A stretch of 64,000 bases of DNA, taken from positions 2,728,001 through 2,792,000 of the forward strand of contig NZ_CP035108.1 in the NCBI RefSeq assembly GCF_004087915.1. The letters run 5' to 3'. The DNA is from Geovibrio thiophilus. Lineage in GTDB: Bacteria > Chrysiogenota > Deferribacteres > Deferribacterales > Geovibrionaceae. The first letter of the stretch is position 1. Every line of letters begins with the position of its first letter. A program made the position numbers and the translations under genes. The notes under the pieces were generated by a model. The model saw nothing but the letters and a program-made list of their open reading frames with translations. It was not told the origin of the DNA and searched no databases. Of this stretch, positions 16,032 through 24,635 are shown one piece after another.

Positions 16032-17033
16032 TCAGTCCACTGCTCCGATCTTAGCAGTCCATTCCCTTAGCTCCTCCACGGAGAGAAAGTGCGTATTGGT
16101 GTCCGATTTATAGAAAAATTCCGGAGATACCTTTGTTCCGCCCTCCGTGAAGTGTTTTCCCAAAGACCACCATGAATAGTTCGGATATATGATGAAATAA
16201 TTTCCGTATTCGTAAGTCATGGGCGCGTCCTCAACGGTTATCATCTCCTCGTGCATCTTCTCGCCTTCACGGATACCTATCTCTTTAAGCTGAGCATCCT
16301 GAAGCATAGCCTTGGCAAGATCGGTAACATTAAAGGAAGGAATCTTGGCAACGTAAACCTCACCGCCCTTTGCCTCGCCAATGCCGCGCATAACCATCTG
16401 CACACCCTCTTCAAGGGTTATCCAGAAGCGGGTCATGCGGAAGTCGGTGATGGGGAGGGTCTTTTCTCCGTTTTCAATAAGCCTTCTGAAAAACGGTATA
16501 ACCGAGCCGCGGCTGCCGGCGACGTTTCCGTAACGGACAACGCTGAACTTTGTCTTTTTTGAGCCCGCGTAAGCGTTCGCGGAAGTAAAAAGCTTGTCGG
16601 AAACGAGCTTTGTCGCTCCATAAAGGTTAACAGGATGCACCGCCTTGTCTGTGGAGAGGGCAATAACCTTTTCCACTCCCCTGTCTATGGCGGCGTCAAT
16701 GACATTTTCCGCTCCGGTAATATTGGTCTTTATTGCTTCCATCGGGTTGTACTCAGCAGCGGGAACCTGTTTGAGGGCTGCGGCGTGGACGACAATATCC
16801 ACACCGTCAAAGGCACGGTACATCCTTTCCCTGTCACGGACATCGCCTATGAAAAAGCGCATTTTGGACAGGTGGGCAGCGAAATCACCCTGCATCACAT
16901 ACTGCTTATATTCGTCTCTGGAGTAGACTATGACCTTCTTGGGATTAAAGTTTTCAAGAATATACCTTATAAATTTCTTGCCGAAGGAGCCTGTTCCTCC
17001 GGTTACAAGAACCGTTTTGCCGTCTATGTTCAT
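16032..17033 (-). CDS. pseB: UDP-N-acetylglucosamine 4,6-dehydratase (5-inverting), PseB
   Basis: PseB converts UDP-GlcNAc to UDP-2-acetamido-2,6-dideoxy-beta-L-arabino-hexos-4-ulose, the first step of pseudaminic acid synthesis. The 333-residue SDR enzyme has the cofactor loop VTGGTGSFGKKF near residue 10, YSRDEYKQ, HAAALKQVPAAEYNP, and the active-site region ALSTDKAVHPVNLYGATKL. The GGAG six bases upstream favours the ATG at 17033. It is the last gene of the Pse operon, 58 bp after pseI, and converges with maf. Close relatives act in other polysaccharide pathways, but the operon settles the assignment. Confidence 0.92.
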   Translation of the reverse strand: MNIDGKTVLVTGGTGSFGKKFIRYILENFNPKKVIVYSRDEYKQYVMQGDFAAHLSKMRFFIGDVRDRERMYRAFDGVDIVVHAAALKQVPAAEYNPMEAIKTNITGAENVIDAAIDRGVEKVIALSTDKAVHPVNLYGATKLVSDKLFTSANAYAGSKKTKFSVVRYGNVAGSRGSVIPFFRRLIENGEKTLPITDFRMTRFWITLEEGVQMVMRGIGEAKGGEVYVAKIPSFNVTDLAKAMLQDAQLKEIGIREGEKMHEEMITVEDAPMTYEYGNYFIIYPNYSWWSLGKHFTEGGTKVSPEFFYKSDTNTHFLSVEELREWTAKIGAVD

Positions 17034-17094
17034 CAATATCTCCGATAAGAAAAATTTACCTTTCGCTTATAATTTAGCAAATAATATTCCACGC

Positions 17095-18150
17095 TCAGTC
17101 GGCAAAAAGCTCTAACGAAGCGGGGGTGCCTTTCCTGAGATCCTTTGCCGCTTTTTTTCCCAGAAGATCCTTGTAATGCTTGGTGTGCAGACCGTTTGAG
17201 GGTCTCACGGAGCGCAGGTTGCGGGGAGTTATTACCTCACCCTTTTTCACATCCTCAGCTATGAAGAGCGAGCGGGAGAATATGCGGTTTTTTTCCGCCT
17301 TCTCAGTGAGAAGGTAATCCGCTTTGCCAAGGGAAGCCTCAGCGGAGCGGACATCCTGCACCATCCTCTTAAACTCAGCGGGCTCCATTGAGAAGGCTGC
17401 GTCCGGTCCCCCGAGTTTTCTGTCGAGTATGAAGTGCTTTTCTATCACCTTTGCCCCGAGGCTCACAGATACCACCGGCACAAGGGAACCTTCCGTATGG
17501 TCGCTGACTCCGGTGAGCACACCGAAGCGGGAAGCCATGTCCGGCATGGTGAGCAGGTTTGCCTCTTCGGGTCTGGCGGGATATGCGCTGGTGCATTTAA
17601 GCATTATTATCTGTTCGTTGCCGGCTTTACGTATGGTTTCGACAGCAAGCTCTATGTCGTCAAGATGCGCAATACCTGTGGAGATTATAACGGGCTTGCC
17701 TTTTGAGGCGACATATTCCAGAAGGGGAATATCATTTATCTCAAAGGACGCTATTTTATACGCCGGAACATCCATCTTCTCAAGAAAATCCACCGCTGTG
17801 AAATCAAACGGGCTTGAAAAGCACACCATCCCCAGATCGTCAGCAAGCTTTTTCAGCTTGGGCTGCCATTCCCAAGGGGTGTACGCTTCGCCGTAGAGCT
17901 CGTAAAAGGTCTTTGAATCCCATAGTGTTCCGTGAGATATTCGGAAAATATCATCCGAGCACTTAAGCGTGATGGTATCCGGCGTGTAGGTCTGAAGCTT
18001 AACGGCGTCCGCTCCGGATTCTTTCATGGCGATGATAGTTTTTTCCGCAAGCGCGTAGTTCTGGAGATGGTTGCAGGAAAGCTCCGCCATTATGAACGCC
18101 GGGCTTTTCTCCGATATTATATGTCCGCCTATGTTTATGATTTTGCTCAT
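17095..18150 (-). CDS. pseI: Pseudaminic acid synthase, PseI
   Basis: PseI condenses the 2,4-diamido-2,4,6-trideoxy-L-altrose released by PseG with phosphoenolpyruvate to give the nine-carbon pseudaminic acid. The 351-residue protein has the NeuB-type TIM barrel (FIMAELSCNHLQNYALAEKTI, DAVKLQTYTPDT, PVIISTGIAHLDDIE, GVSDHTEGSLVPV). It ends with a SAF/antifreeze-like domain (SLFIAEDVKKGEVITPRNL). NeuB and LegI share this fold; the presence of PseB, PseC and PseG favours PseI. It overlaps the formyltransferase gene by four bases (ATGA). Confidence 0.92.
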   Translation of the reverse strand: MSKIINIGGHIISEKSPAFIMAELSCNHLQNYALAEKTIIAMKESGADAVKLQTYTPDTITLKCSDDIFRISHGTLWDSKTFYELYGEAYTPWEWQPKLKKLADDLGMVCFSSPFDFTAVDFLEKMDVPAYKIASFEINDIPLLEYVASKGKPVIISTGIAHLDDIELAVETIRKAGNEQIIMLKCTSAYPARPEEANLLTMPDMASRFGVLTGVSDHTEGSLVPVVSVSLGAKVIEKHFILDRKLGGPDAAFSMEPAEFKRMVQDVRSAEASLGKADYLLTEKAEKNRIFSRSLFIAEDVKKGEVITPRNLRSVRPSNGLHTKHYKDLLGKKAAKDLRKGTPASLELFAD

Positions 18151-18737
18151 TTTATCTCCGCGCAGAGTCTTTTAAACTCCTTCACAGGAATGCCGTACCC
18201 TTTCTCAGATATAATATGCCTGTACTTATCAAGATCGGCGGACTTATGCGCAGAGCCTCCCTTTTTTTGTCTGGCGGGGATTATTCTCTTTTCACGCAGG
18301 TATTTCCAGTTCGCCTTAAACATATCAAGCATAGCTTCGTGGAGTTTGGCGTATGAGCTTGCCAGAGTCTCCTCCGCTTCATTGAAAACGAGCTCTTCCT
18401 GAACCAGAATTTCACCTGTATCAAGCCCTTCGTCAATTTTGTGGATTGTAATCCCTTTCGGGGTATTCTCCAGAAAGCTCCATATATTCGGGTCGGCGCC
18501 TTTGTTCCACGGCAGATACGATATGTGCAGATTTATTATGCCGTCATTCATGGCTTTTATAATATCTTCCTTAATTATGTATTTGTAGCAGTAACTTACC
18601 AGCAGATCCGGCTTTATTCTCTCAAGCGAGAGAAGGTCGATCTTCTCGCTTACAGTTTCAACATTTTCACCGGATTCCTTCAGCCAGTCGATCAGGGGTT
18701 TTGAAATCTCATTATTTGTAAGAACGGCAACCTTCAC
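18147..18737 (-). CDS. Formyltransferase-fold enzyme in the Pse operon (predicted sugar N-formyltransferase)
   Basis: This is a 196-residue member of the N10-formyl-tetrahydrofolate-dependent transferase fold shared by Fmt, PurN and ArnA. The usual catalytic Asn-His-Asp triad is present: the N and H in IINLHISYLPWNKGADPN and the Asp in LDTGEILVQEEL. It is too short to be methionyl-tRNA formyltransferase, since the C-terminal tRNA-binding domain is missing. It lies between pseG and pseI with ATGA overlaps on both sides, in the operon slot where the acetyltransferase PseH would be expected, and no PseH is seen. I infer that it formylates the 4-amino group of the PseC product, giving a 7-N-formyl pseudaminic acid. 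The substrate is unproven. Confidence 0.8.
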   Translation of the reverse strand: MKVAVLTNNEISKPLIDWLKESGENVETVSEKIDLLSLERIKPDLLVSYCYKYIIKEDIIKAMNDGIINLHISYLPWNKGADPNIWSFLENTPKGITIHKIDEGLDTGEILVQEELVFNEAEETLASSYAKLHEAMLDMFKANWKYLREKRIIPARQKKGGSAHKSADLDKYRHIISEKGYGIPVKEFKRLCAEIK

Positions 18738-19675
18738 TCCGCCACCTCCGTAATCATACTGACCGCCCTGCGCACTCCCTGCCCATCCACATAAAGAGGA
18801 CCTAAAGCCGACATGGAACGGTTTTTATCTTTGTCTTGTATATCGGTGAGTGCCTGTTTCATAATATTATCAAAATTTTCAGCTCCGTAAAAGCCCGCTG
18901 ACAGGGAAAAGCCTGTTTTTTTCCAGTTTTCCAGATTTACTCTCTGGTTTTCGGCAAAACCGAAAAGCACAGAAGGAACCGCAGTTCTCGCAAGCTCGTA
19001 GGAGGTCTGCCCTGCGGCGGACACAGCGAAAAACCTCTTCGACATCAGATCCGCCATATCAGAAGCGCTGAGTCCGAAAAACGCATGGACACGGGCTGAG
19101 TCTACCGGCTTATGCCCGCTTATAATAAATATGTCCCCGTCCGTATTATCAAGAAGCATTCTGCATATATGCGCAGAAATTTCCTCCGCACCGGATCCGC
19201 CGGCACTGAGGAATATTCCGTCCCTCTCCTCCGCGTAGTCGTCAAAATCCCAGAATGGTCTGCGGAGCATTGCATATTTGCTGCCCGCCAGAAGCATCTG
19301 CGACGGTTTGCCTCTGTAGGGAAGCTTTTCGGCATAAACCGAACCGTTCAGGACTATCCCCTCGGGGTAGTCAAGCCTCATGTAATCATCCACAAATACG
19401 CAGAGCGAACCGAAGGCAGCGATCTTCAAAAGCTGTTCCTCAGCAGTGAGATACGAATCCAATACGCATACATCATAACCTCTGCACAGGTTTATGTCGC
19501 TTATCCAGTCGGTTATTACGGAATCCACACCAACAATTCTCCGCTCGCACTCTCCCTGAATAAACAGAGCGGCATCAATGCCCTGTTCAAGAAAGCCTTC
19601 CTTAAGGGCACGGCATCTGCCGTAGTGTCCGTAACCTATGCCTTTTCCGGCGGAAGTAAAAATTCCGACCTTCAT
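18734..19675 (-). CDS. pseG: UDP-sugar hydrolase PseG
   Basis: PseG removes UDP from the diamido-trideoxy-altrose nucleotide before condensation with PEP. The 313-residue protein resembles a GT-B fold (MurG-like). It has the N-terminal TSAGKGIGYGHYGRC, the nucleotide-side FVDDYMRLDYPEG, FLSAGGSGAEEISAHI in the C-terminal domain, and AVSAAGQTSYELARTAVPSVL, the conserved glycine-rich loop. It overlaps the end of pseF by one base (TAATG) and the formyltransferase gene by four bases. Confidence 0.88.
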   Translation of the reverse strand: MKVGIFTSAGKGIGYGHYGRCRALKEGFLEQGIDAALFIQGECERRIVGVDSVITDWISDINLCRGYDVCVLDSYLTAEEQLLKIAAFGSLCVFVDDYMRLDYPEGIVLNGSVYAEKLPYRGKPSQMLLAGSKYAMLRRPFWDFDDYAEERDGIFLSAGGSGAEEISAHICRMLLDNTDGDIFIISGHKPVDSARVHAFFGLSASDMADLMSKRFFAVSAAGQTSYELARTAVPSVLFGFAENQRVNLENWKKTGFSLSAGFYGAENFDNIMKQALTDIQDKDKNRSMSALGPLYVDGQGVRRAVSMITEVAE

Positions 19676-20490
19676 TAAATCTCTCTTTTAAGCACAGCAG
19701 CCGCCCTGTGCATATCCTGCTTTTCAAGGAGCCTCACAGCGGCTTCGATCTCTTCCGCCATGTCTGCGAAGACAGCCTTCTGCACGATCGGTTTCGTTAT
19801 ATACGAGAGCCATTTTTTCTGTTCAAAAAGCTCTTCAAGCTCCTTCAGCCCGAAATCATCGCCGAGAAACTCAAAAACAGCCGTGAGCAGGGCGTAGTCC
19901 TCCGGCGTATCCAGAGTGACTCTTATGCCGGATGTATTTTCCTCCTGAATAAGCTGAACAGTTTTAAACAGACCGGTTCTATAAAGATAAGGAGTGACAT
20001 GCTCCCTGAACTGTTTGTTGTCGGTTTCTTTGTATGCCCTTTCCAGAGCGGCGAAGGTGAACACTTCAGCATCCAGACCATGCGGGTATGTGCGGGTGAC
20101 TGTGTTGGATACATAATCCGCCCTGCTTCCCGTGAATTTTCTCACCATATCACCCAAAACCTCGGGGTCATGGCAGGGGCAGTCGGAGGTTATGCGCATC
20201 ACCGCATCAAGCTCTGCTTCCTTAGCCGCCAGATAGTAGCGCTCAAGAACATCGTCCTCACTGCCTCTGAATGAACGGACGCCGAGTCTCGCCGCCTCGT
20301 TCACCACAATGAGATCTGCTTCCTCTGTTGTTGTGGCGACTATTACCTCAGCCGCCTCCTTAACCATAAGACAGCGGCGCACCACATGCTCAAGAGCTGT
20401 TCTGCCCCCGTTTTCGGGGAGCTTTCTGAGAATCTTTCCGGGCAGCCTGCTGGAGCCCATGCGTGCCTGAATTATTATCCCGAGACGCAT
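19675..20490 (-). CDS. pseF: Cytidylyltransferase PseF (SpsF-like)
   Basis: PseF activates pseudaminic acid as CMP-Pse, the donor used by the flagellin glycosyltransferase. The protein (271 aa) has the cytidylyltransferase P-loop IIIQARMGSSRLPGK at its start, EVIVATTTEEADL, and the metal/base region AVMRITSDCPCHDPEV. The C-terminal half carries TLDTPEDYALL. It is closest in look to SpsF-type nucleotidyltransferases, which serve as PseF in many Pse operons. The ATG at 20490 is preferred because GGAGG lies seven bases upstream; it overlaps the pseC end by 16 bases. Confidence 0.82.
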   Translation of the reverse strand: MRLGIIIQARMGSSRLPGKILRKLPENGGRTALEHVVRRCLMVKEAAEVIVATTTEEADLIVVNEAARLGVRSFRGSEDDVLERYYLAAKEAELDAVMRITSDCPCHDPEVLGDMVRKFTGSRADYVSNTVTRTYPHGLDAEVFTFAALERAYKETDNKQFREHVTPYLYRTGLFKTVQLIQEENTSGIRVTLDTPEDYALLTAVFEFLGDDFGLKELEELFEQKKWLSYITKPIVQKAVFADMAEEIEAAVRLLEKQDMHRAAAVLKREI

Positions 20491-21623
20491 TGCATCGCCT
20501 CCGTCACACATTTTATGACATATTCCTGCTCTTCATCCGTAAGTGATGGAAACATTGGAATGCTGAGTTCCGATTTATAGTATTTCTCCGCCTCCGGCAG
20601 AGTGAAGCTCTCAAATCCGTTTGCCCTGTAATAAGGGTGCATGTAAACAGGGAGGTAGTGAACCTGAGCATACACTCCCTTTTCTCTGAGCAGATCATAA
20701 ACCTCTCTGCGCCCGTTTTCGATGCGCAGCGGATAAAGATGGTAGGCATTCAGTCTTTCTTCCCTGTGCGGAGGGGTTTTCAAGCCTTTTATTTCGTTGA
20801 AGGCGGCATCGTATCTTGCGGCAATCTGCCTGCGCCTGTTAATTGAGTTTTCCGCTCTCGAAAGCTGGCTTATGCCCAGCGCGCACTGAATATCAGTTAT
20901 GCGGTAGTTGTAGCCCAGCTCCTGCATCTCGTGATACCAGCCGCCGTGAGGCTCGTTCACTAAACTTTCCCTCGTTATGCCGTGGCTGCGGAAGCGCATG
21001 AGTATGCCACGCAGATTTTCATCATTGGTGAGCACAGCGCCCCCCTCTCCTGTGGCGACATGCTTTACCGGATGGAAACTGAAAACAGTCATGTCGGAAT
21101 ATGCGCAGTTCCCTATTCTCTCACCTTTATATACGGCTCCCAGAGCGTGGCACGCATCCTCCACCACCATAAGCCCGTTTTCATCGGCTATGGCGCGCAC
21201 CCTCTCCATGTCCGCAGGCATGCCGGAATAGTGGACGGGGGCTATGAGTCTCACTGATTTATCTATGAGTGCGGGGATTCCGTCAGTGTCTATGTTGCCA
21301 GTGTCCGGCTCTACATCGCAGAAACGGGGTGACGCTCCGAGATAGAGTCCGGCGTTTGATGTGGCGGCGAACGTCATGGGAGTTGTTATGAAGCTGTCAC
21401 CTTTTTCAAGTCCGGCGGCGTAGTATGCGCCGTGGAGGGCGGCTGTTCCGTTTGCGAAAGCCACTGCGTATTCTGCTCCGCAGTATGAGGCGAGCTTAGC
21501 CTCAAATTCAGCGACTTTCGGTCCCTGAGTGAGGTAATCGGAGCGGAGAGCTTCCGCAACGGCTTTGATGTCTTCTTCTGTGATTTCCTGTCTTCCGTAC
21601 GGAATGATTCTTTTACCGGACAC
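20475..21623 (-). CDS. pseC: UDP-4-amino-4,6-dideoxy-N-acetyl-beta-L-altrosamine transaminase, PseC
   Basis: PseC is the PLP-dependent aminotransferase that adds an amino group at C4 of the PseB product, using glutamate. The protein (about 382 aa) is of the DegT/DnrJ/EryC1/StrS family, with YCGAEYAVAFANGTAALHGAY, APVHYSGMPADM, VVEDACHALGA and the PLP lysine in FSFHPVKHVATGEGG. C-terminal VHYLPVYMHPYYR is typical of PseC. The GTG at 21623 has AGGTG six bases upstream; a GTG at 21632 is the alternative. It is the first gene of the six-gene Pse operon. I see no convincing promoter in the 140 bp before it. Confidence 0.92.
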   Translation of the reverse strand: MSGKRIIPYGRQEITEEDIKAVAEALRSDYLTQGPKVAEFEAKLASYCGAEYAVAFANGTAALHGAYYAAGLEKGDSFITTPMTFAATSNAGLYLGASPRFCDVEPDTGNIDTDGIPALIDKSVRLIAPVHYSGMPADMERVRAIADENGLMVVEDACHALGAVYKGERIGNCAYSDMTVFSFHPVKHVATGEGGAVLTNDENLRGILMRFRSHGITRESLVNEPHGGWYHEMQELGYNYRITDIQCALGISQLSRAENSINRRRQIAARYDAAFNEIKGLKTPPHREERLNAYHLYPLRIENGRREVYDLLREKGVYAQVHYLPVYMHPYYRANGFESFTLPEAEKYYKSELSIPMFPSLTDEEQEYVIKCVTEAMQCVSG

Positions 21624-21769
21624 TGCTTTCACCTGAAGTTACTTATATGATCTGTATAACTTTAAGCTGAATAAAAGTCCAGATGTTGTGAAAAAATTTC
21701 CGGACAGTATCTGCCGGCAACGGTAATGAAAACTCGCTGAAGATCTTAACCTGCTGAGAAGCTTAAAAT

Positions 21770-21800
21770 AAAAAAAGGGGAGCGCATCCTGCGTCTCCCC
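21770..21800 (-). terminator. Intrinsic terminator after the flagellin 3 / DUF2292 unit
   Basis: On the minus strand GGGGAG-A-CGC pairs with GCG-CTCCCC (21777-21800) around AGGAT, followed by seven T and ATTTT. It separates the flagellin 3 unit from the Pse operon. Confidence 0.85.
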
Positions 21801-21812
21801 GCTGTTAATTTA

Positions 21813-21980
21813 CTATATTTTTAATGACTGAGTCTTTTTAACTATAGTGACTTTTCCGCCTTCAAACTTAACTTCCACCGATCCGTAAAAGTTGCTCTGG
21901 AACATCTCCCTCAAGAGTTCCTGAAGCTGATTAAGCTGAGAATTTTCACCTTTTGTTTTCTGAACACTCACTGCAGCCAT
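21813..21980 (-). CDS. DUF2292-like mini-protein downstream of flagellin 3
   Basis: This is a 55-codon gene with a near-perfect ribosome site (GGAGGTGTGCT before ATG). The product has a basic/Gln N-terminal helix region (VQKTKGENSQLNQLQELLREMF) and the C-terminal pattern YGSVEVKFEGGKVTIVKKTQSLKI. That pattern matches the short beta-hairpin of the DUF2292/YezD type (YGSV..., then GKV followed by an EKT-like end). Its function is unknown. It lies 45 bp after flagellin 3 and just before a strong terminator, so it is very probably co-transcribed with the flagellin. Confidence 0.75.
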   Translation of the reverse strand: MAAVSVQKTKGENSQLNQLQELLREMFQSNFYGSVEVKFEGGKVTIVKKTQSLKI

Positions 21981-22025
21981 AGCACACCTCCATGTTTTAG
22001 GAAACTACATCCATGTTTTCAATGA

Positions 22026-24431
22026 CTAACCCTGAAGAAGCGAAAGAGCCATCTGGGGTATCTGATTAGCCTGCGCCAGCATTGCTACGCCTGATTGGCT
22101 GAGTATCTGATACCTTGTGAACGTCGCCATTTCATCCGCAACATCAAGGTCGCGTATGCGTGATTCGGCGGCGGTCATATTCTCTCTTGCCGTATCAAGG
22201 TTTGTGATGGTGTATTCGAGCCTGTTGATCTGCGCACCGATAGTCGCCCTCACGGTTACAACCTTGTTCAGAGCGGCATCAATATCGGGGATGGCCCTTT
22301 GAGCAAGTGTCTGTGAAACAAGGGTAACATTCTCAATTCCGAGCCCCTCAACATCAAGCTGAGGAATGGACACTGAGAGAGACTGCCCCTGATTCGCTCC
22401 GATCTGGAGATCTGTGGAGTTATCAACAACATGGAGGAAATGTTCTTTCGCGGCGGAGCTGGTGTCTGTCGCAAATTCTATTGACTGAGTAACAGAGTTC
22501 CATGTTTCGGTAACGCCGGCGCGGGAGTCTATAACTATTTCCACACCGTCGATTATACCGTAAACCCTGTCATCACTTGTTTCGTCCACACCGACAAGCT
22601 GACCAGTGTGAGCGTCTTTTACAGTTACCTTAGTGGTGTTGTTCACTGATTCCTGAATCTCAGCGAGAGAAAAAGCGTCTATAAGAGCCTGATCGCCGCT
22701 GAAAGAAATCTCTCCCTGCTCTCCTGTAAGAGCTGTCTGGATTATGAAAGTACCCTTAACGCTTCTTTCACCGCTGTTGGAGGGCATTGAAACGTAATCC
22801 ACGAGATGGCTGTTTACGCTGGCGGAATCAGAACCCATGCCGAGTTCGGCAATAGCTTCCTCAAGCTTCTGTTCAAGGTCTGCTATGGTGTCGTCGCCCT
22901 GAAGGTATATGGTAATGTTAGAGCCGTTACCCCATATTGTGAGTTCCTGTTTGTTGCTGAAAATATTATTCCCGTCAGCATCAGTAAACACCGATATATC
23001 CTTCAGTTTGGTCGTTGTAGTTGCCGCTTCGCCCGCTCCGGTGATTTCAAGATCAAAGGCATCTGTCATAGTGCGCCCGTTCGGGGTGGGCTGATCGTTT
23101 GACAGCTCCTTGAAATTCAGCGTCAGGTTACCGAGGTCAAGGTTTCCTGTCTGGGTATTGAGCTGAGCATAGTAAACCTGAACCTGATTGTAGTCGGTTA
23201 TAGTGTCTCCGTTGTCGGGAGGAGTGAGTGAATTCTGGGCTGTGAAGTAGATCGTGGGACCGTTCTGTCCTACGGGACCGCCTGTAAGCTGGATAGAACC
23301 GCCGCCTGATCCCGCGTAGTTGCCGTTTGCCGCGACACCGCCTGAGAGCGAGAAGAGAACCTTGTCACCGCTCTGCACAGAGCCGCTGGCTGAAAGCGTA
23401 AAGCTGAAGTCTATGTCTATGGTGTTGCCGGCGGAGTTCTGAAGACCCGCTGCGGCTGTGTCCACAGTATATGTTGAAGATGAAAGCGCAGTGTAGGCTG
23501 CCGTAACCTTAACCCACTGGCTTACCGTGCCCGTAAGGGCGTCTATGAATCTTACATTAAGGGTTACATTCGCAGTGTCGCCGGCGTTGGCATCGTCAGC
23601 GAATTCGACTTCGATATAACCGCTTCTGCCGCCTGTCGCGGCTGCTGTTGCATTGCTCACAAGGAAGGAAGAGCCGGGTTGTCCGTAGTATGCCAGAGTC
23701 TGGACTGTGCTTGATGAGCTTGCTATGACTCCGTTGCCGCTTATTACAACACTGAAGTACGCAGTGCCTGTAGACGGCATTGTTTCGGGATCGCTGACAA
23801 AAGATACGTTTGTCAGGTTTCCGCTGGATGAGCCTGAGGTTACTATCTCAGCGCCGATTATACCATCCTTAAGGGTCATGATGTCGGTTTTAAAAACCTG
23901 ATTCTGACCGGCCTGAGTATTGAGCTCAATTTTGTAGTTCCCTTCGGCCACGTCGTCTCTGATTATTGCGCTGATCGCGTCACTGCTTGCAGACCAGAGA
24001 GCTGTTCCGTCACCGTTGAGAAGCTTTTTGGTGTTGAATTCGGTAGAGGTGGAGATCCTGTCGATCTCGTCTTTGAGCTGGTCGACTTCCTTCTGGATTT
24101 CGATCCTGTCGTTTGAGGTATAGGTACCGTTCGCCGCCTGAACTGCGAGTTCTCTCATACGCTGAAGCATGGAGCTTACTTCGCCGAGGGCGCCTTCTGC
24201 GGTCTGGAGCATGGATATACCGTCCTGAGCGTTCATTGACGCTCTTTTAAGACCGGTTATCTGCCCTCTGAGTTTTTCGGATATCGCCAGGCCGGAAGCA
24301 TCGTCTGCTGCGTGGTTGATACGCAGACCTGATGAGAGTCTCTCAAGAGACTTACTGAGTTGGTTCTGAGTTTGTCCGAGGTATCTCTGCGTATTCAGAG
24401 ACATCACGTTCTGATAAATTGTGAGTGCCAT
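22026..24431 (-). CDS. fliC: Flagellin 3, large-domain type
   Basis: This third giant flagellin is 801 aa from the ATG at 24431, which has AAGGAGG just upstream; an in-frame start at 24488 is less likely. The ends are conserved ([41 protein letters not shown]; ending [29 protein letters not shown]). The middle part of about 510 residues is homologous to, but clearly diverged from, flagellins 1 and 2, with different insertions. It is rich in Ser, Thr, Gly and Asn. Its leader is short and lacks the terminator-like hairpin of the other two, so its expression is probably controlled differently. Confidence 0.95.
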   Translation of the reverse strand: MALTIYQNVMSLNTQRYLGQTQNQLSKSLERLSSGLRINHAADDASGLAISEKLRGQITGLKRASMNAQDGISMLQTAEGALGEVSSMLQRMRELAVQAANGTYTSNDRIEIQKEVDQLKDEIDRISTSTEFNTKKLLNGDGTALWSASSDAISAIIRDDVAEGNYKIELNTQAGQNQVFKTDIMTLKDGIIGAEIVTSGSSSGNLTNVSFVSDPETMPSTGTAYFSVVISGNGVIASSSSTVQTLAYYGQPGSSFLVSNATAAATGGRSGYIEVEFADDANAGDTANVTLNVRFIDALTGTVSQWVKVTAAYTALSSSTYTVDTAAAGLQNSAGNTIDIDFSFTLSASGSVQSGDKVLFSLSGGVAANGNYAGSGGGSIQLTGGPVGQNGPTIYFTAQNSLTPPDNGDTITDYNQVQVYYAQLNTQTGNLDLGNLTLNFKELSNDQPTPNGRTMTDAFDLEITGAGEAATTTTKLKDISVFTDADGNNIFSNKQELTIWGNGSNITIYLQGDDTIADLEQKLEEAIAELGMGSDSASVNSHLVDYVSMPSNSGERSVKGTFIIQTALTGEQGEISFSGDQALIDAFSLAEIQESVNNTTKVTVKDAHTGQLVGVDETSDDRVYGIIDGVEIVIDSRAGVTETWNSVTQSIEFATDTSSAAKEHFLHVVDNSTDLQIGANQGQSLSVSIPQLDVEGLGIENVTLVSQTLAQRAIPDIDAALNKVVTVRATIGAQINRLEYTITNLDTARENMTAAESRIRDLDVADEMATFTRYQILSQSGVAMLAQANQIPQMALSLLQG

Positions 24432-24487
24432 GTCATCCTCCTTGATTCTTTCAATAGAGGCATCTCGCGCTTCCTTGCGCATATTCA

Positions 24488-24515
24488 CAATCGTACAGAC
24501 TCGATCAAATCTTTA
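24488..24515 (-). promoter_or_regulatory. Possible sigma-28 promoter of flagellin 3
   Basis: On the minus strand TAAAGATT, 12 bases and TACGATTG resemble a FliA promoter, with one extra base in the spacer and a weaker -10. It lies about 60 bp upstream of the start. Confidence 0.4.
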
Positions 24516-24581
24516 GAAAAAAAATTTAAGAAAAACGATCTTTTTTATAAGTAACTGATTTATAAGATGATTTAAGAAAAC

Positions 24582-24607
24582 AAAAAAGGCGGGGAAGAAA
24601 CCCCGCC
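24582..24607 (-). terminator. Intrinsic terminator after rseP
   Basis: On the minus strand GGCGGGG pairs with CCCCGCC (24588-24607), followed by six T. It ends the pyrH-frr-uppS-cdsA-dxr-rseP block before the flagellin 3 unit. Confidence 0.9.
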
Positions 24608-24635
24608 TCAATATTTCATGCTGAGCTTAGCTCTT

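Noticed and set aside
17095-18150. Sialic or legionaminic acid synthase instead of PseI
   Set aside because: The operon has PseB (inverting dehydratase) and PseC/PseG types, which lead to the L-altro series of pseudaminic acid.
18147-18737. Methionyl-tRNA formyltransferase (fmt)
   Set aside because: It lacks the C-terminal tRNA-binding domain, is only 196 aa, and sits inside the Pse operon.
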